Positions 9,676 through 19,580 of a stretch of DNA of 64,000 bases are shown here, one piece after another (within the stretch, counting starts at the first letter, position 1; every line of letters begins with the position of its first letter). A model generated the notes under the pieces. It worked only from the letters and a program-made list of their open reading frames with translations. It was not told the DNA's origin and ran no database searches. Made by a program: the position numbers and the translations under genes. Source of the stretch: Sphingomonas lycopersici (GTDB lineage Bacteria; Pseudomonadota; Alphaproteobacteria; Sphingomonadales; Sphingomonadaceae); contig NZ_JANFAU010000001.1 in the NCBI RefSeq assembly GCF_026130605.1, forward strand, positions 496,001-560,000. Direction: 5' to 3'.

Positions 9676-11622
9676 CTACAACCCCGAACAGACGTCTTGC
9701 GTCGACGTATCGAGGAACGGCGCGACCGGGCAGTTCACATAACGCAGCCGCACGCTCTCATTGCCGAGATTGACGACGATTTGATCCGCGCGGATTGCGG
9801 CCGGCGCATTGCCCAGGCTGCCGACGCGCTTGCCCGCATTGTTGAGCCCGAGGAAACCGATCATATCGTCCTGATCGATCCCGTCGCCCGACACGCCGAC
9901 CCCGCCGATCAGCACGTTGCCGCGATAGACCGGCACCGACCCGGGGAAAATCTGCACCCCGTTCGGCGCCCGCGTCTGCCCCGCCGCCGCGCCGCAGCGC
10001 TGCGGCGTATCGGCGGCATTCACCCCGGTGACATAAGCGAGATGCGCGGCGAGATCGCCGACGATCAGCGCCGATTGCAGCCCTGTCGAGAAGGGGTTGA
10101 ACTGCGCGATCGGGCGCGAGAACGGGCCGTTGGGGCGCCCGACCTCGCCGTCCGGGAAATAGGGGCGGGAGAGATTGCCGTTGGCGCGATCGGTGAAGGC
10201 ATAACGCCCGGTCAGCGCATTGGGATCGTTTAGGAAAGCGCGCGCGCGCCCGACGAACCCGGCAACATCGGCGCTGGGACTAGCGAGAAGATCGCTCCCC
10301 GCATGACTCCCCGAGAAGAACGCCGCCGTCCGCGCTTTCTGCAAGCTGACGTCGGTGCCGAAGATCGGCGCATCGGGAGAGCGCACCACGCCGAGCACCT
10401 GCCCGCGGGTATCGACCACGCTGATCGAAACCTGCGCGCGGCTGTTGAGCGGCGCGCGGATCTGCGCGCGCGCGCGGCTCATCACCGTAAAGGCCTCTTC
10501 GAGGATCGCGGTCACTTCGCCCGCAGAGAGCGGCTGCGCGACATCGCCCGCATCGGTTCCGCCACGGATCGGGAAGCGGTTCGCGCCGCTGCCGTCGGTC
10601 AGCACGAAGGCGTCGCGGTTGGAGAATTCGCCGGCGGTCGCGGCGCGCACCCCCGATGCCTCGGTGCCATAGGCCGCGCCGGGGAGGACCACCGGGGCCG
10701 GATCGCCATAGTAACCGCGCACCGCGACGAGCGCGCCGATGCTGCCGTTGATCGTGGCGAAGCCCGGCGCGCTGGTCGCGATCAGCCCCGCATAGCTCGC
10801 GTCGGAATAGCGCAGCAACGTGCCGTCGACCGGCACGCGATCGGCGCGGATCGTATCGGGCGCCTCGAACCCGAGCGTCCCGGCGAGCGCGATATATTCC
10901 TCGGGATCATTGTCGACATTGCTGACATCGGGGTCGAAGCCATAGACGCCGTCAGCCATCACCCCGATTCCGCCGACCACCACGCCATTCTTGTAGAGCG
11001 GGAAGCCCCCCGGATCGGCGGCGAGCCCGAGCGGCGAACGCTTCGGCCCGATCAGCGCCCCCGTTCCCGCGCCGCCCGCCATGAAACGCGCGGCAAGGTC
11101 CGAACAGGGCAATTGGCTGAACTGCACCCCGAACAATGGCCCGCTCTCCAGCCCCGTCGTCGCGGGCGAAGGCGGGAATTGCTGCTGGACGATCTCGCTC
11201 GCGGTGCGGGTCGAAAAGGCGTTGCCCGCGCTCGACAGATAGGCGCCGGTGATCGCCTTGGCGATCGCCGCGACCTCCGCCGGGACGGTGAGATTCTGTG
11301 CGTCGATATTGACGCCATTGGGCGCCGCGCTGGTCGTCGCGGTGGCGCGCGCGCCGGTCATGCGGAACACCGCGAGGACATTGCCGACGCGATCGGTCAC
11401 CGCGATCACCGCGGGCAGGTTGCGCGCCTGCGCCTCGGCGGCGGCGTGGGCGATGACGGCCTGGACGTCACTGACGGAGAGCGACTCCTGCGCCGGGACC
11501 GCATAAACCGTCGTCGCGGCCGTCGTGCTCGGCGTCGGGGTCGGCGAGCTGCCGCTCGCGCCGCCGTCGCCGCACGACGACAGCAACAGGGACGCGATGC
11601 ACAGGAGCGCACGCAGTCTCAT
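9676..11622 (-). CDS. Lipoprotein with two GlcG/HbpS-like (DUF336) haem-binding domains
   Basis: The 648-residue protein starts with a lipoprotein signal (MRLRALLCIASLLLSSC; lipid-bearing Cys17). Two tandem copies of the GlcG/HbpS fold follow. The first runs from about residue 45 (LSVSDVQAVIAHAAAEAQARN) to the FPLYKNGVVVGGIGV segment. The second runs from about residue 370 (LSAGEVTAILEEAFTVMSR) to VPVYRGNVLIGGVGVSGDG. The two G-G-(I/V)-G-V-x-x-D-G ends mark the repeat. ATG 11622 was chosen because it overlaps the stop of the upstream cytochrome gene (ATGA) and begins the lipobox; a much longer open frame upstream is only the antisense or shifted frame of that cytochrome. HbpS-type proteins bind haem, which fits haem handling or redox sensing in this cytochrome operon. 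Function here is inferred. Confidence 0.8.
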   Translation of the reverse strand: MRLRALLCIASLLLSSCGDGGASGSSPTPTPSTTAATTVYAVPAQESLSVSDVQAVIAHAAAEAQARNLPAVIAVTDRVGNVLAVFRMTGARATATTSAAPNGVNIDAQNLTVPAEVAAIAKAITGAYLSSAGNAFSTRTASEIVQQQFPPSPATTGLESGPLFGVQFSQLPCSDLAARFMAGGAGTGALIGPKRSPLGLAADPGGFPLYKNGVVVGGIGVMADGVYGFDPDVSNVDNDPEEYIALAGTLGFEAPDTIRADRVPVDGTLLRYSDASYAGLIATSAPGFATINGSIGALVAVRGYYGDPAPVVLPGAAYGTEASGVRAATAGEFSNRDAFVLTDGSGANRFPIRGGTDAGDVAQPLSAGEVTAILEEAFTVMSRARAQIRAPLNSRAQVSISVVDTRGQVLGVVRSPDAPIFGTDVSLQKARTAAFFSGSHAGSDLLASPSADVAGFVGRARAFLNDPNALTGRYAFTDRANGNLSRPYFPDGEVGRPNGPFSRPIAQFNPFSTGLQSALIVGDLAAHLAYVTGVNAADTPQRCGAAAGQTRAPNGVQIFPGSVPVYRGNVLIGGVGVSGDGIDQDDMIGFLGLNNAGKRVGSLGNAPAAIRADQIVVNLGNESVRLRYVNCPVAPFLDTSTQDVCSGL

Positions 11623-13010
11623 CGCAGCGCCCCGATGCTGCGTGCGGCGCTCGCCAGCGCGGCGCGGAAGTCGGCCGGGCGATAGGCATTGGGCTCGTGT
11701 ACCGCGGCATAGGCCCGGTTGACGTCGGCGCGGATGCCGGCCGCCGCGCCGATCGTGATCCGCCCCGATTTGACGAGGCTGTTGAGCAAGGTATCGACCG
11801 CCATCACCGCCTGCACCGATCCTTCGTAATCGGTGAAGCGCGGCGCGATCGCCCCGCCGGCGACCTCGGCGACCAAGGTGAAGGCCATATCGCCATTGAT
11901 CGCCGCCGCGCCAAACGCATCGGCCAAGGCACGCGCGCTCGCCGCCAGCCGCGTCCCCGCCGCGATCGCCGCGGGGCGATCCCTGGCGAGTGCGGCATGG
12001 AAGGCGCGGCTGTCGGCATCGAACCGCCCCGCCAGCCCGGGCGCGATCACCCGCGCCGCGGCCGAGAGCATGATCATATTCTCGTCGTTGAACGGCGGCA
12101 TCCCGGCGGGGATCGGGCGGCCGGGATTGGCCTCCCACGTCTTGCTGCGCTCGGCCTGATCATAGATGCGGCGGTGGCAGCTCTGGCAATCGAAGAAGTA
12201 GAATTCGGGGAAGGCGCCTTCGCTGCCCTTCGCGCTCGAATAGAGCGTCAGCGCGCGCTCGACCGCGCTCGCCTGCCCCACCGCCCATAATTTAAGGCTA
12301 TCGGTGCGGCCTTTGCGTCGCGCGTAATCGGCGTCCTCATTGTGGTGCGCCTGCATCGTCGAGAACAGGTCGAGCTCGAACGAGACGCGCGGATGCCCCG
12401 CCGCCATCATGCGATGATCGATGAACTGGCCCGGCCGCGCGCTGCCGAAATGGCAATCGAGGCAGACGCCCGCGCGCACCTGCGGCCGATCGAGCGCGGT
12501 CATGCCGTTCACGACATTGGCGGCATGCGTCGCGCCGACCGCATAATGCGTGGCGATCCAGCCGCTCGCCGCGCCGTGGCAGCCCTCGCACCCGACGCCG
12601 TCCTGGGCGAGGAAGCGCGGGCCGCGCGCACCGGCCGGGATGGAATGGCACCCGAGACAGGCGGGCGCGGCAGTCGCCTCGCCCAGCCCGAGCGTCGCCG
12701 CGATCTGCCGCCCGCGCGTCCCGCCGAGCACCGCAAAGGCACGGCTATGCGCCCCGCCCGGTGTCGAGGGCTCCTGCCACAATTTGAGTTCGTCCTGGCG
12801 GACGACCTTGCCATCCGCCTCCATCCGCCCGTGGCAGGTCGATCCGGCACAGGAGGCGACGCCGACATAGGTGCGTCCCGCGGCCTGCGCGCCGGCGGCG
12901 TCGGCCGAACGCGCGAGATCGGGCAGGCCGAGCAACAATGCGAGCAGCAATGCGACCAGCACCCCGCCGAGCGCGGACCTGCCGATGATCGCCTGACCCC
13001 CGCCCCGCAT
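11619..13010 (-). CDS. Five-haem c-type cytochrome, cytochrome c554-like
   Basis: This 463-residue protein has one long hydrophobic N-terminal segment (about residues 14-30) that is either a signal peptide or a membrane anchor. It carries four CXXCH motifs (near residues 118, 141, 183, 275) plus one CX4CH motif at 54-60 (CAGSTCH). Extra His residues (AHSRAF, HRMMAAGHPR, AHHNED) could be distal haem ligands. The first motif and His pattern resemble the cytochrome c554 family. It is the first gene of the tight cytochrome set, 108 bp downstream of the TpsA stop, and overlaps the HbpS-like lipoprotein by ATGA. Likely a periplasmic electron carrier feeding the downstream barrel and ten-haem cytochrome; partner assignment is inference. 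Confidence 0.83.
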   Translation of the reverse strand: MRGGGQAIIGRSALGGVLVALLLALLLGLPDLARSADAAGAQAAGRTYVGVASCAGSTCHGRMEADGKVVRQDELKLWQEPSTPGGAHSRAFAVLGGTRGRQIAATLGLGEATAAPACLGCHSIPAGARGPRFLAQDGVGCEGCHGAASGWIATHYAVGATHAANVVNGMTALDRPQVRAGVCLDCHFGSARPGQFIDHRMMAAGHPRVSFELDLFSTMQAHHNEDADYARRKGRTDSLKLWAVGQASAVERALTLYSSAKGSEGAFPEFYFFDCQSCHRRIYDQAERSKTWEANPGRPIPAGMPPFNDENMIMLSAAARVIAPGLAGRFDADSRAFHAALARDRPAAIAAGTRLAASARALADAFGAAAINGDMAFTLVAEVAGGAIAPRFTDYEGSVQAVMAVDTLLNSLVKSGRITIGAAAGIRADVNRAYAAVHEPNAYRPADFRAALASAARSIGALR

Positions 13011-13118
13011 CCTATGCCCCCCTGCCGTCCGCGCCCCACCGCGTCCGACCGTGCCATCCCTGCCCGATATCGGCCGGTCGTTTCAATCCCGTTTCGGTCG
13101 CGATTCCGGGATCCTGGC

Positions 13119-16100
13119 TCATGGCTTGCGCTGCCACAGATCGTCGTTGCCCGCCCCGGTCACCGGCTCGTCGATCAGCGGCGGGAAGCCCTGTGTGGCG
13201 GCGTCCCACAATTCGATCAGCGACAGGCTCAGCGCGCGCGGCACCGCGGCGATCGGATCGAGCTGGCCTTCGATCGTGCCGTGCGGTTCGAGCACGGTGT
13301 TGAGATCGACGCAGCTACCCGCGGTGCCGATCAGGCAGCCGTTGATCTTCGATCCGATGACATAGCCGCCCGCCCGGCCGTCGAGCGCGCCGTTGATCGA
13401 CACCTGCGGCCCCGTGTGCCGGCCGGTGACGAAGCTGCTGCCCGTGCCGGTCAGCCGGCCGTTGATCGCGATCTGCGCCGCGCCGGTGGTGGTGATCGCG
13501 ACATTGTTGGCGGTGAAGCCGCGACGCGAATCGAAATCGGTGGCGCTCCCGGTATTCTGGATGAACAGCCCGTCCGACACATTGGCGTTGATTGTCGCGG
13601 CGCGCAGGATACCGGCGTCGCTCAGCACCCCGTCATTCTGCGCGAGCCGCCGATCGCGCGCATCGACCGTCGGCATCGCCGCGACATCGCCGATCGCCGC
13701 CTGCGTTGCGGCGATGATCGTGCGGCCGCGCAATGTCAGCATTCCGGCGAGGCCGCCATTGCCGTCGTTGATGTCGATCGCGCCGAGACCGGCGATCACC
13801 GCCAGCGTTTCACCCGCCGACAGCGCCAGCCCGCCGGTCGCGGTGCGCCCGGTGAGCTGGACCGTGCCCTCGACCTGCATCGAGCCCGGCGTGGTGATCG
13901 ACAGCGTCCCGCCGCCCGGCAAGGTCGCGGTGCCGAGCGTCAGCGCGCGCACGAAGACCGACGGCGTATTGGCCGAGCCCAGCGCGGGTGCGACGATCGC
14001 GATATCGTTCGCGAAGACCCGCGCCAGTTCGGCCGCCGACAGGCTGTAGGCGCCCGCCACGTCGCCGCCGCCGATATAGGCCGGGGCGCTCGTGCCCGCC
14101 GCCGTGGTACCGCCGACCGAGGTGAAGGTGGCGTTGCGCGTCACCCCCGGGGTCCCGATCGTCGCGCCGAGGGCAATCGCGATATCCCGCGAGGTGACCG
14201 CGATCGAGGTCCCCCCGACCCCGCCGGCGAAGCTCGCCAGCCCGCTGGCATTGATCGTGACGCCGGTGCCCGACTGCACGTCGCCGAAGCTCGCGTTACC
14301 GGTGGCGGTCGCACCGATCGGGCCCACCGCGGCGAGCGTCGTCGCATTGATCGCGCCTGCGCTGATCGTGATACCACCGGCGGTCGATTGCACGTTGCCG
14401 AATTGCGCGTTGCCCACAGCGGTCGCGCTGATCGGTCCGCCGGCGACGAGGCTCGTCGCGTTGATCGTCCCCGCGCTGAGCGTCAGCGCGCCGGTGCCGG
14501 CATTGGCGGTGGCGATCGTCATCGCGCCCGGACCGGCGAGGTTGATCCCCACACCCGTTGCGGTGATCGACCCGACGACCGCCAGATTGCTCGCGAACAG
14601 GCTCCCCGTCCCGGCGTCAAGCAAGGCCTGGCCGCCCGCGGAGAGGCCCGCCGCGTTAATGCCCTGCCCGGTCAGCGTCACGTCGGTGCCGGCGTTGATC
14701 GCGCTGCCCGTCGCGAAGCCGATCGCGCCGCCGCTGGTGATCGTCAGCGCATTGACCGCGCGCAGCGAGCCGGGACCCGTCATCGTGACATTGCCCGGCG
14801 CGGTCAGCGTGATCGTGTTGCCGGTCAGGCTGTCGACCCCGGCCGGCTGGCCGGTGTAGCTCATGTCGATCGTGCTGCCCGAGCTTCCCGTCAGCGCCCC
14901 CGCGGCGGTGACGCCGCCCCCGCCGGCAAAGGCGAAGGACAGCGGACCGCTGGTGTCGAAGGTCGCGTCGCCGCCCACCTGCACCTGGTTGGCCGTCGCC
15001 GAGACGGCGATCGCCGAGAAGCCCGCAACCGGCGCGCCGAGGCTGGCCAGCGACAGCGCGCCGGTGACGGTCAGCCCGCCGTTCGGCGCCGATGAGGTAT
15101 CGGCGAACAGCACCCGCCCCGCGCTATCGCCATTGGCGTGGAGCGAGAGCGTATCGATCAACCGCTGCGCACCCGGCGCGAGCAGGCCGGCATCGCCGTT
15201 GGCGAAGCGCGCGGCCCCGCCGCTGCCGGTGCCTGCCACGCCCGCGCTCGGGCCGGCACCGGCCGCGCCGCCGATCCCGTCGGCGATGATGTCGAGCGTG
15301 CCGAGCGCATAATCGCCGTTGCTGGCGTCGAAGGCGGCGGTGCCGCCCGCGCCATTGCCGCCGTTTCCGCCGGCGCCGCTCGCCGCGCTGCCCGCCGCCC
15401 CAGCGCCGCCCTGTCCGATCGCGGTAATGCGATAGCTCGCGCGGGTGTCGCCCGATACGAGGCGGCCGCCGGCGATCTGCAGCGTCGCGGTGCCGGCGGT
15501 CGCGTTGCCGCCATTGCCACCCGTACCGCCCGTCGCGCCGGCCGTGCCGGGCATCCCGGCGCCGCCGGTCGCATCGGCGCTGACGAGCAGCACGCCGGTC
15601 GACGCGGCGCCGCCGTTGCCGATCGCGAACAGGGCCGTGCCGCCGGCCGCATTGCCGCCGCTCGCTCCCGGCACATCGGGAAGCCCCTGCAATCCGCCGA
15701 GGCCGCCCGCGCCGCCCTGCGCCTGCGCCAGCACCGCGCTGTCGCCGGCATTGAGCACCGCCGACGCGCCCGCGACGTTCAGCGTTGCGGTGCCGCCCGC
15801 GGCATCCCCGCCGCGCCCGCCCGCGCCATAATAGCCGTCGCCCCCGGCACCGCCCTGCCCAGCGGCGGTGACGCGCAACGCGTTGCTCACCGTCGTCGTC
15901 CCGAACGCGATATCGAGCGTCGCATTGCCGCCGACGCCCGCGCCGCCCGCGCCCCCGGTGCCGCCATTGGCACCGATGCTGCCGATACCGTCGGCGCTGA
16001 TCGTGAGACTGGCGTAGGTGGGATCGACATCGACCAGCGCATTGACCGTCCCGCCGGTGCCGCGACCGCCCTGCCCGCCCGCACCGGTGCCATAAGCGTA

Positions 16101-19100
16101 GATCGGCTTGCCGGTCGCATCGAAGCCGGTGATGCTGCGCGCCTGGCCGGCCTGCCCGCCCTGCCCGCTGGCGTCGACCACCGCCGCGCCGATCGCATGC
16201 CCCTCGTTGCGATAGGCGAAGTTCGCGGTGCCGCCGGTGCCGCTGCCCCCCGCGCCGCCGGCGCCGTCGCTGCCATTGTCGCCGCCCGTGCCGCCGATCC
16301 CCCGCGCCGAGAGCGTGAGCGACGGCAGCGTCAGCGTGCCGCCCGCGAGCACCACCTCGGCGACGCCGCCGGTTCCCGCCCCGCCGTTCCCCGCGCGATA
16401 AAGCCCCGGGGTGCTGACCGCGATCGTCGATCCCGCGCCGCCGATGCCGTCTGCGCCGAGTGTGATGCCGTTGGCGATCGTGACCAGCCCGGTGCCGCCC
16501 GCGGTCATCTGCACCCGCGCGGTGCCGCCGAATCCGGCGCCGCCGTCCGCGCCGTCGCTGTCGAAAAAGCCGCTGCCGCTGCCCCCGAACCCGCCGGCGT
16601 CGAGCGTCAGCATATCGAGCTGGAGCGTGCCATCGCGCGATTCGAGCATCGCCGTGCCGCCGCGCCCGACGCCGGCGAGCGCGGCGGTTTGCGGCGGCGA
16701 ACCCTCGCTGCCCGATTGGCCGCCGAAACCCTGCGCGCGAAGCGTCACCCCGGCGATCGTCGCGGTGCCGCCGGTGACGAGCAGATTGCCGGTGCCGCCC
16801 TGCCCCGTACCGGCCTGGAACGGCGTCGTGCCCCCACCCGGACAGGTCGGGCAATTGACCGCCGAGGACCCGCCGGTCCCCGAAATATCGGCCGTCACCT
16901 GGCCCGCGGTGAAATTGCCCGCGGCGAGGTTGATGCTCGCGGTGCCGCCGGTGCCGTTGCCGCCGTCGCCCTGGTTGAAGAACACGCCTTCGCCGGTCGC
17001 GGCGGAGGTGCCGCTCGCGATCAGATCGAGATTGTCGAACGCCAGCGTCGCGTCATTGGTGGCGCCGGTGCGGCTCTCCACCGTCACGCGGCCGCCGAGC
17101 CCGTCGCCGCTGCGCCCGCCCGCGCTGCTGAACCCCGGCGCGCCGCCGTCGCCGGTCGCCGACAGAGTCATGCGGCCCGGCGCGGAGAAATCCGCGTCGA
17201 CGGCATAGAGCAGGATCGTCCCGCCGGTGCCGTTGGACCCCGCCGGCCCAACCCCGCCACCGCCGTTCGCCGAGGCAAAACAGCCGAAAGACGCGCAATT
17301 GCTGAGCGTGAGATTGCCGCGCGCGCCGCCCGACGCGCTCGCGAACAGCGTAACGTCGCCCCCGGTCGCATTGCCCGACTGCGCCGGATTGCCGAACCCG
17401 CCCTGCGGCGCATAGGCCGAGGCGTCGACCTGCAGCCCCGGTGTGGTGAACGTCCCCCCGGCCGCGCCGATGCTGATCGTCCCGCCGAAAAGATCGGGCG
17501 AGCGCAGCCCGGTGGTCGTGCCGAAATCCGGCGCAAAGGCACGCGCGATCGCGCTGACCGACAGATTGCTGCCGATCGCCAGTGTGCCGCCGTCATGCGC
17601 CAGCAGCGAGATCCGCCCGGCGCGCGACGCCGCCCCCGCCGCGCCGACGCCGGTCATCGTCGCATCGGCGGAAAGCGAGACGAAGCCGTCGAGCGTCAGG
17701 CTGCCGGGGCCGCCGACATCGATCGCGATCCCGTTCGCCCCGGGGACCGCCGCGCCGAAATTGCCGCCGTTGCTGGAATAGCCCGGATTGGCCCCGACAT
17801 CGGCGGTGAACCCGCTCCATTGATGCGTGCCCGCGGATATCGCGACGCTGATATTCCCGCCGGTCGCATTGCCCGCGCTGCCGGTGCCGGCATTGCCGCC
17901 GGTCGCCTGCGCGGTCGCGCTGACCGAGCCGAGATCAAGCACCCCGCCCGCGCCGGTCAGCGCGATGCTGCCGCCGAACCCCGAACCGCCGTTGGTCGGC
18001 GCGGCGGCGAATTGCGTCGGCGTACTGGCGGACGCGTCGAGCGTCGTCGCGGCGAACTGCAGCAATCCCCCCGGTTTTCCGGCCGGCGGCGGCGCGCTAA
18101 GCGCGGAAAGCGCAATGCTGCCCCCGGTCGCATTGCCCGAGCGATCGGTGCCATAGCCGCCGTTCGCGGTGGCATTGGCGAAAAGCGTCGATGCGCTGAT
18201 CGTCCCGCCATTGGCGATGAGCGCGATCGTCCCGCCGAACGCATCGGCGCCGGTCGTCGGCGTCCCGCTCACCCCCGCCGACCCGTCGCCGAAGGCGTTG
18301 AGCGTCAGCCCGCCGGCGATGCCGATACTGCCGTCGAGGTCGACCGAGCCGGTGCCCCCGATGCTCGTCAGGCTGATCGCCCCGCCGGTGGCGCCGACGC
18401 CCGCGGTCAGCGTCATGTTGCCCGCAACGCTGATCCCGCCGGACTGGCCCGCGAGCAAGGCGATGCTGCGTTCGGCCGAGAGCGTCACGTCCGCGCCGAA
18501 ACCGGCGCGCGCGCCGCCGCCGGTGTTGATCGCGATATCGCCGGTCGCGGCGCCGTTGAGCACCGATTGCCAGAAGCTCGCGCCGATCGTGAACCCGGCG
18601 TCCGCGGTCGCGGTCGCGTTGCGCGGGGTGGCGACCGCGCCGCCCGCGAGATCATAGCCCGCCGAGAGCACCACGCCGTTATCGTCGGGGATCGCAGCGC
18701 CCGCGGGCACATAACCGATATTGCCCGACAGCAGCATGGTCAGCGCATTGTTCTTGGGAACGGCGACCATATAGATGCGCCGCGCCTCGCCGCCGCCCGA
18801 GGCGATCTGGCCGTTGGTGTCGCCGGTGTGGACGATGCCGTTGGCGTCAGTGGTGCCGGCGTTGACCGTGATATCGAACAGCCCGGCGTTGATCCGGATA
18901 TCCGCGCTCTCCGCCGCGACATAGGCTGCCGATCCGCCGACGTTGATCGTCCCGCCCTGCGCGACGCGCGGCGCGACGAGCGCGACATAGGTGCCCGGCG
19001 TCAGCGCGTTGATCGTCGCCCCCGGGGCGATCTGCACCGCCGCATTGCTGCCCGCCGCGCCGCGGAAGCGGATCTCGCCGGTGGCGCCGTACAGCCCCCC

Positions 19101-19580
19101 GGTGGTGTCGATATCGTTGGCGGTCAGCACCAGCGACCCGACGTTGAACACGCTCGTCGCCCCGGCGATGATCCCGCCCGGCGAATAGAACCAGATCGAT
19201 CCGAGCGAATCGCTCTGCACCGTGCCGTTGAGCGCGATCGCCTGCGCGACCGTCCCGCCCGGCACCACCCGGTTGAGGACGGTATAAGGCGCGAACGAGC
19301 TGACCGGTCCGCTGAAGTTCATCGCATGGCCGGCGGGGAGGAAGTCGATCGTCCCGCTGCTCGGCGGCGGCGTCCAGTTGATCACCGCCTGCGCACTGTT
19401 GACGGTGATATTATCGACATTCGATCCCGACGAGATGCTCACCTTGGCGGGATCGTAGCTGGGGGTCGCCTGCGCCCCGCCGGGGAAGGTCTGCGCGCCG
19501 GCGGGCGACACCGCCCACGCCACCGCGAGCGCCAAGGCGCTGGCGCGCGCGCCGAGCAGCATCCGGGTCGAACGGGTCAT
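13119..19580 (-). CDS. Filamentous haemagglutinin-like TpsA exoprotein (two-partner secretion)
   Basis: This 2153-residue exported protein has a signal peptide (about residues 1-31, ending SPAGA-Q) and then a TPS-type N-terminal domain. The latter contains the VSISSGSNVDNITVNSAQAVINW and LNRVV...GTVQSDSLGSIWFYSPGGIIAG segments typical of haemagglutination-activity domains that start a right-handed beta-helix. The rest, to about residue 1900, is Gly/Ala/Thr-rich repeats (GGxGxGGTAxL) expected to form a long helix. Cysteines are rare. ATG 19580 follows a GGAGG ribosome site and overlaps the tpsB stop by ATGA; the open frame upstream of it is the shadow of tpsB. It should be exported by the adjacent TpsB. 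Adhesion or matrix function is likely; an association with the downstream cytochromes is only suggested by position. Confidence 0.9.
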   Translation of the reverse strand: MTRSTRMLLGARASALALAVAWAVSPAGAQTFPGGAQATPSYDPAKVSISSGSNVDNITVNSAQAVINWTPPPSSGTIDFLPAGHAMNFSGPVSSFAPYTVLNRVVPGGTVAQAIALNGTVQSDSLGSIWFYSPGGIIAGATSVFNVGSLVLTANDIDTTGGLYGATGEIRFRGAAGSNAAVQIAPGATINALTPGTYVALVAPRVAQGGTINVGGSAAYVAAESADIRINAGLFDITVNAGTTDANGIVHTGDTNGQIASGGGEARRIYMVAVPKNNALTMLLSGNIGYVPAGAAIPDDNGVVLSAGYDLAGGAVATPRNATATADAGFTIGASFWQSVLNGAATGDIAINTGGGARAGFGADVTLSAERSIALLAGQSGGISVAGNMTLTAGVGATGGAISLTSIGGTGSVDLDGSIGIAGGLTLNAFGDGSAGVSGTPTTGADAFGGTIALIANGGTISASTLFANATANGGYGTDRSGNATGGSIALSALSAPPPAGKPGGLLQFAATTLDASASTPTQFAAAPTNGGSGFGGSIALTGAGGVLDLGSVSATAQATGGNAGTGSAGNATGGNISVAISAGTHQWSGFTADVGANPGYSSNGGNFGAAVPGANGIAIDVGGPGSLTLDGFVSLSADATMTGVGAAGAASRAGRISLLAHDGGTLAIGSNLSVSAIARAFAPDFGTTTGLRSPDLFGGTISIGAAGGTFTTPGLQVDASAYAPQGGFGNPAQSGNATGGDVTLFASASGGARGNLTLSNCASFGCFASANGGGGVGPAGSNGTGGTILLYAVDADFSAPGRMTLSATGDGGAPGFSSAGGRSGDGLGGRVTVESRTGATNDATLAFDNLDLIASGTSAATGEGVFFNQGDGGNGTGGTASINLAAGNFTAGQVTADISGTGGSSAVNCPTCPGGGTTPFQAGTGQGGTGNLLVTGGTATIAGVTLRAQGFGGQSGSEGSPPQTAALAGVGRGGTAMLESRDGTLQLDMLTLDAGGFGGSGSGFFDSDGADGGAGFGGTARVQMTAGGTGLVTIANGITLGADGIGGAGSTIAVSTPGLYRAGNGGAGTGGVAEVVLAGGTLTLPSLTLSARGIGGTGGDNGSDGAGGAGGSGTGGTANFAYRNEGHAIGAAVVDASGQGGQAGQARSITGFDATGKPIYAYGTGAGGQGGRGTGGTVNALVDVDPTYASLTISADGIGSIGANGGTGGAGGAGVGGNATLDIAFGTTTVSNALRVTAAGQGGAGGDGYYGAGGRGGDAAGGTATLNVAGASAVLNAGDSAVLAQAQGGAGGLGGLQGLPDVPGASGGNAAGGTALFAIGNGGAASTGVLLVSADATGGAGMPGTAGATGGTGGNGGNATAGTATLQIAGGRLVSGDTRASYRITAIGQGGAGAAGSAASGAGGNGGNGAGGTAAFDASNGDYALGTLDIIADGIGGAAGAGPSAGVAGTGSGGAARFANGDAGLLAPGAQRLIDTLSLHANGDSAGRVLFADTSSAPNGGLTVTGALSLASLGAPVAGFSAIAVSATANQVQVGGDATFDTSGPLSFAFAGGGGVTAAGALTGSSGSTIDMSYTGQPAGVDSLTGNTITLTAPGNVTMTGPGSLRAVNALTITSGGAIGFATGSAINAGTDVTLTGQGINAAGLSAGGQALLDAGTGSLFASNLAVVGSITATGVGINLAGPGAMTIATANAGTGALTLSAGTINATSLVAGGPISATAVGNAQFGNVQSTAGGITISAGAINATTLAAVGPIGATATGNASFGDVQSGTGVTINASGLASFAGGVGGTSIAVTSRDIAIALGATIGTPGVTRNATFTSVGGTTAAGTSAPAYIGGGDVAGAYSLSAAELARVFANDIAIVAPALGSANTPSVFVRALTLGTATLPGGGTLSITTPGSMQVEGTVQLTGRTATGGLALSAGETLAVIAGLGAIDINDGNGGLAGMLTLRGRTIIAATQAAIGDVAAMPTVDARDRRLAQNDGVLSDAGILRAATINANVSDGLFIQNTGSATDFDSRRGFTANNVAITTTGAAQIAINGRLTGTGSSFVTGRHTGPQVSINGALDGRAGGYVIGSKINGCLIGTAGSCVDLNTVLEPHGTIEGQLDPIAAVPRALSLSLIELWDAATQGFPPLIDEPVTGAGNDDLWQRKP

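Noticed and set aside
13119..19580. Repeated DNA in TpsA as a possible CRISPR or satellite
   Set aside because: The repeats are codon-phased and degenerate and encode Gly/Thr/Ala motifs of a beta-helix; no spacer pattern exists.
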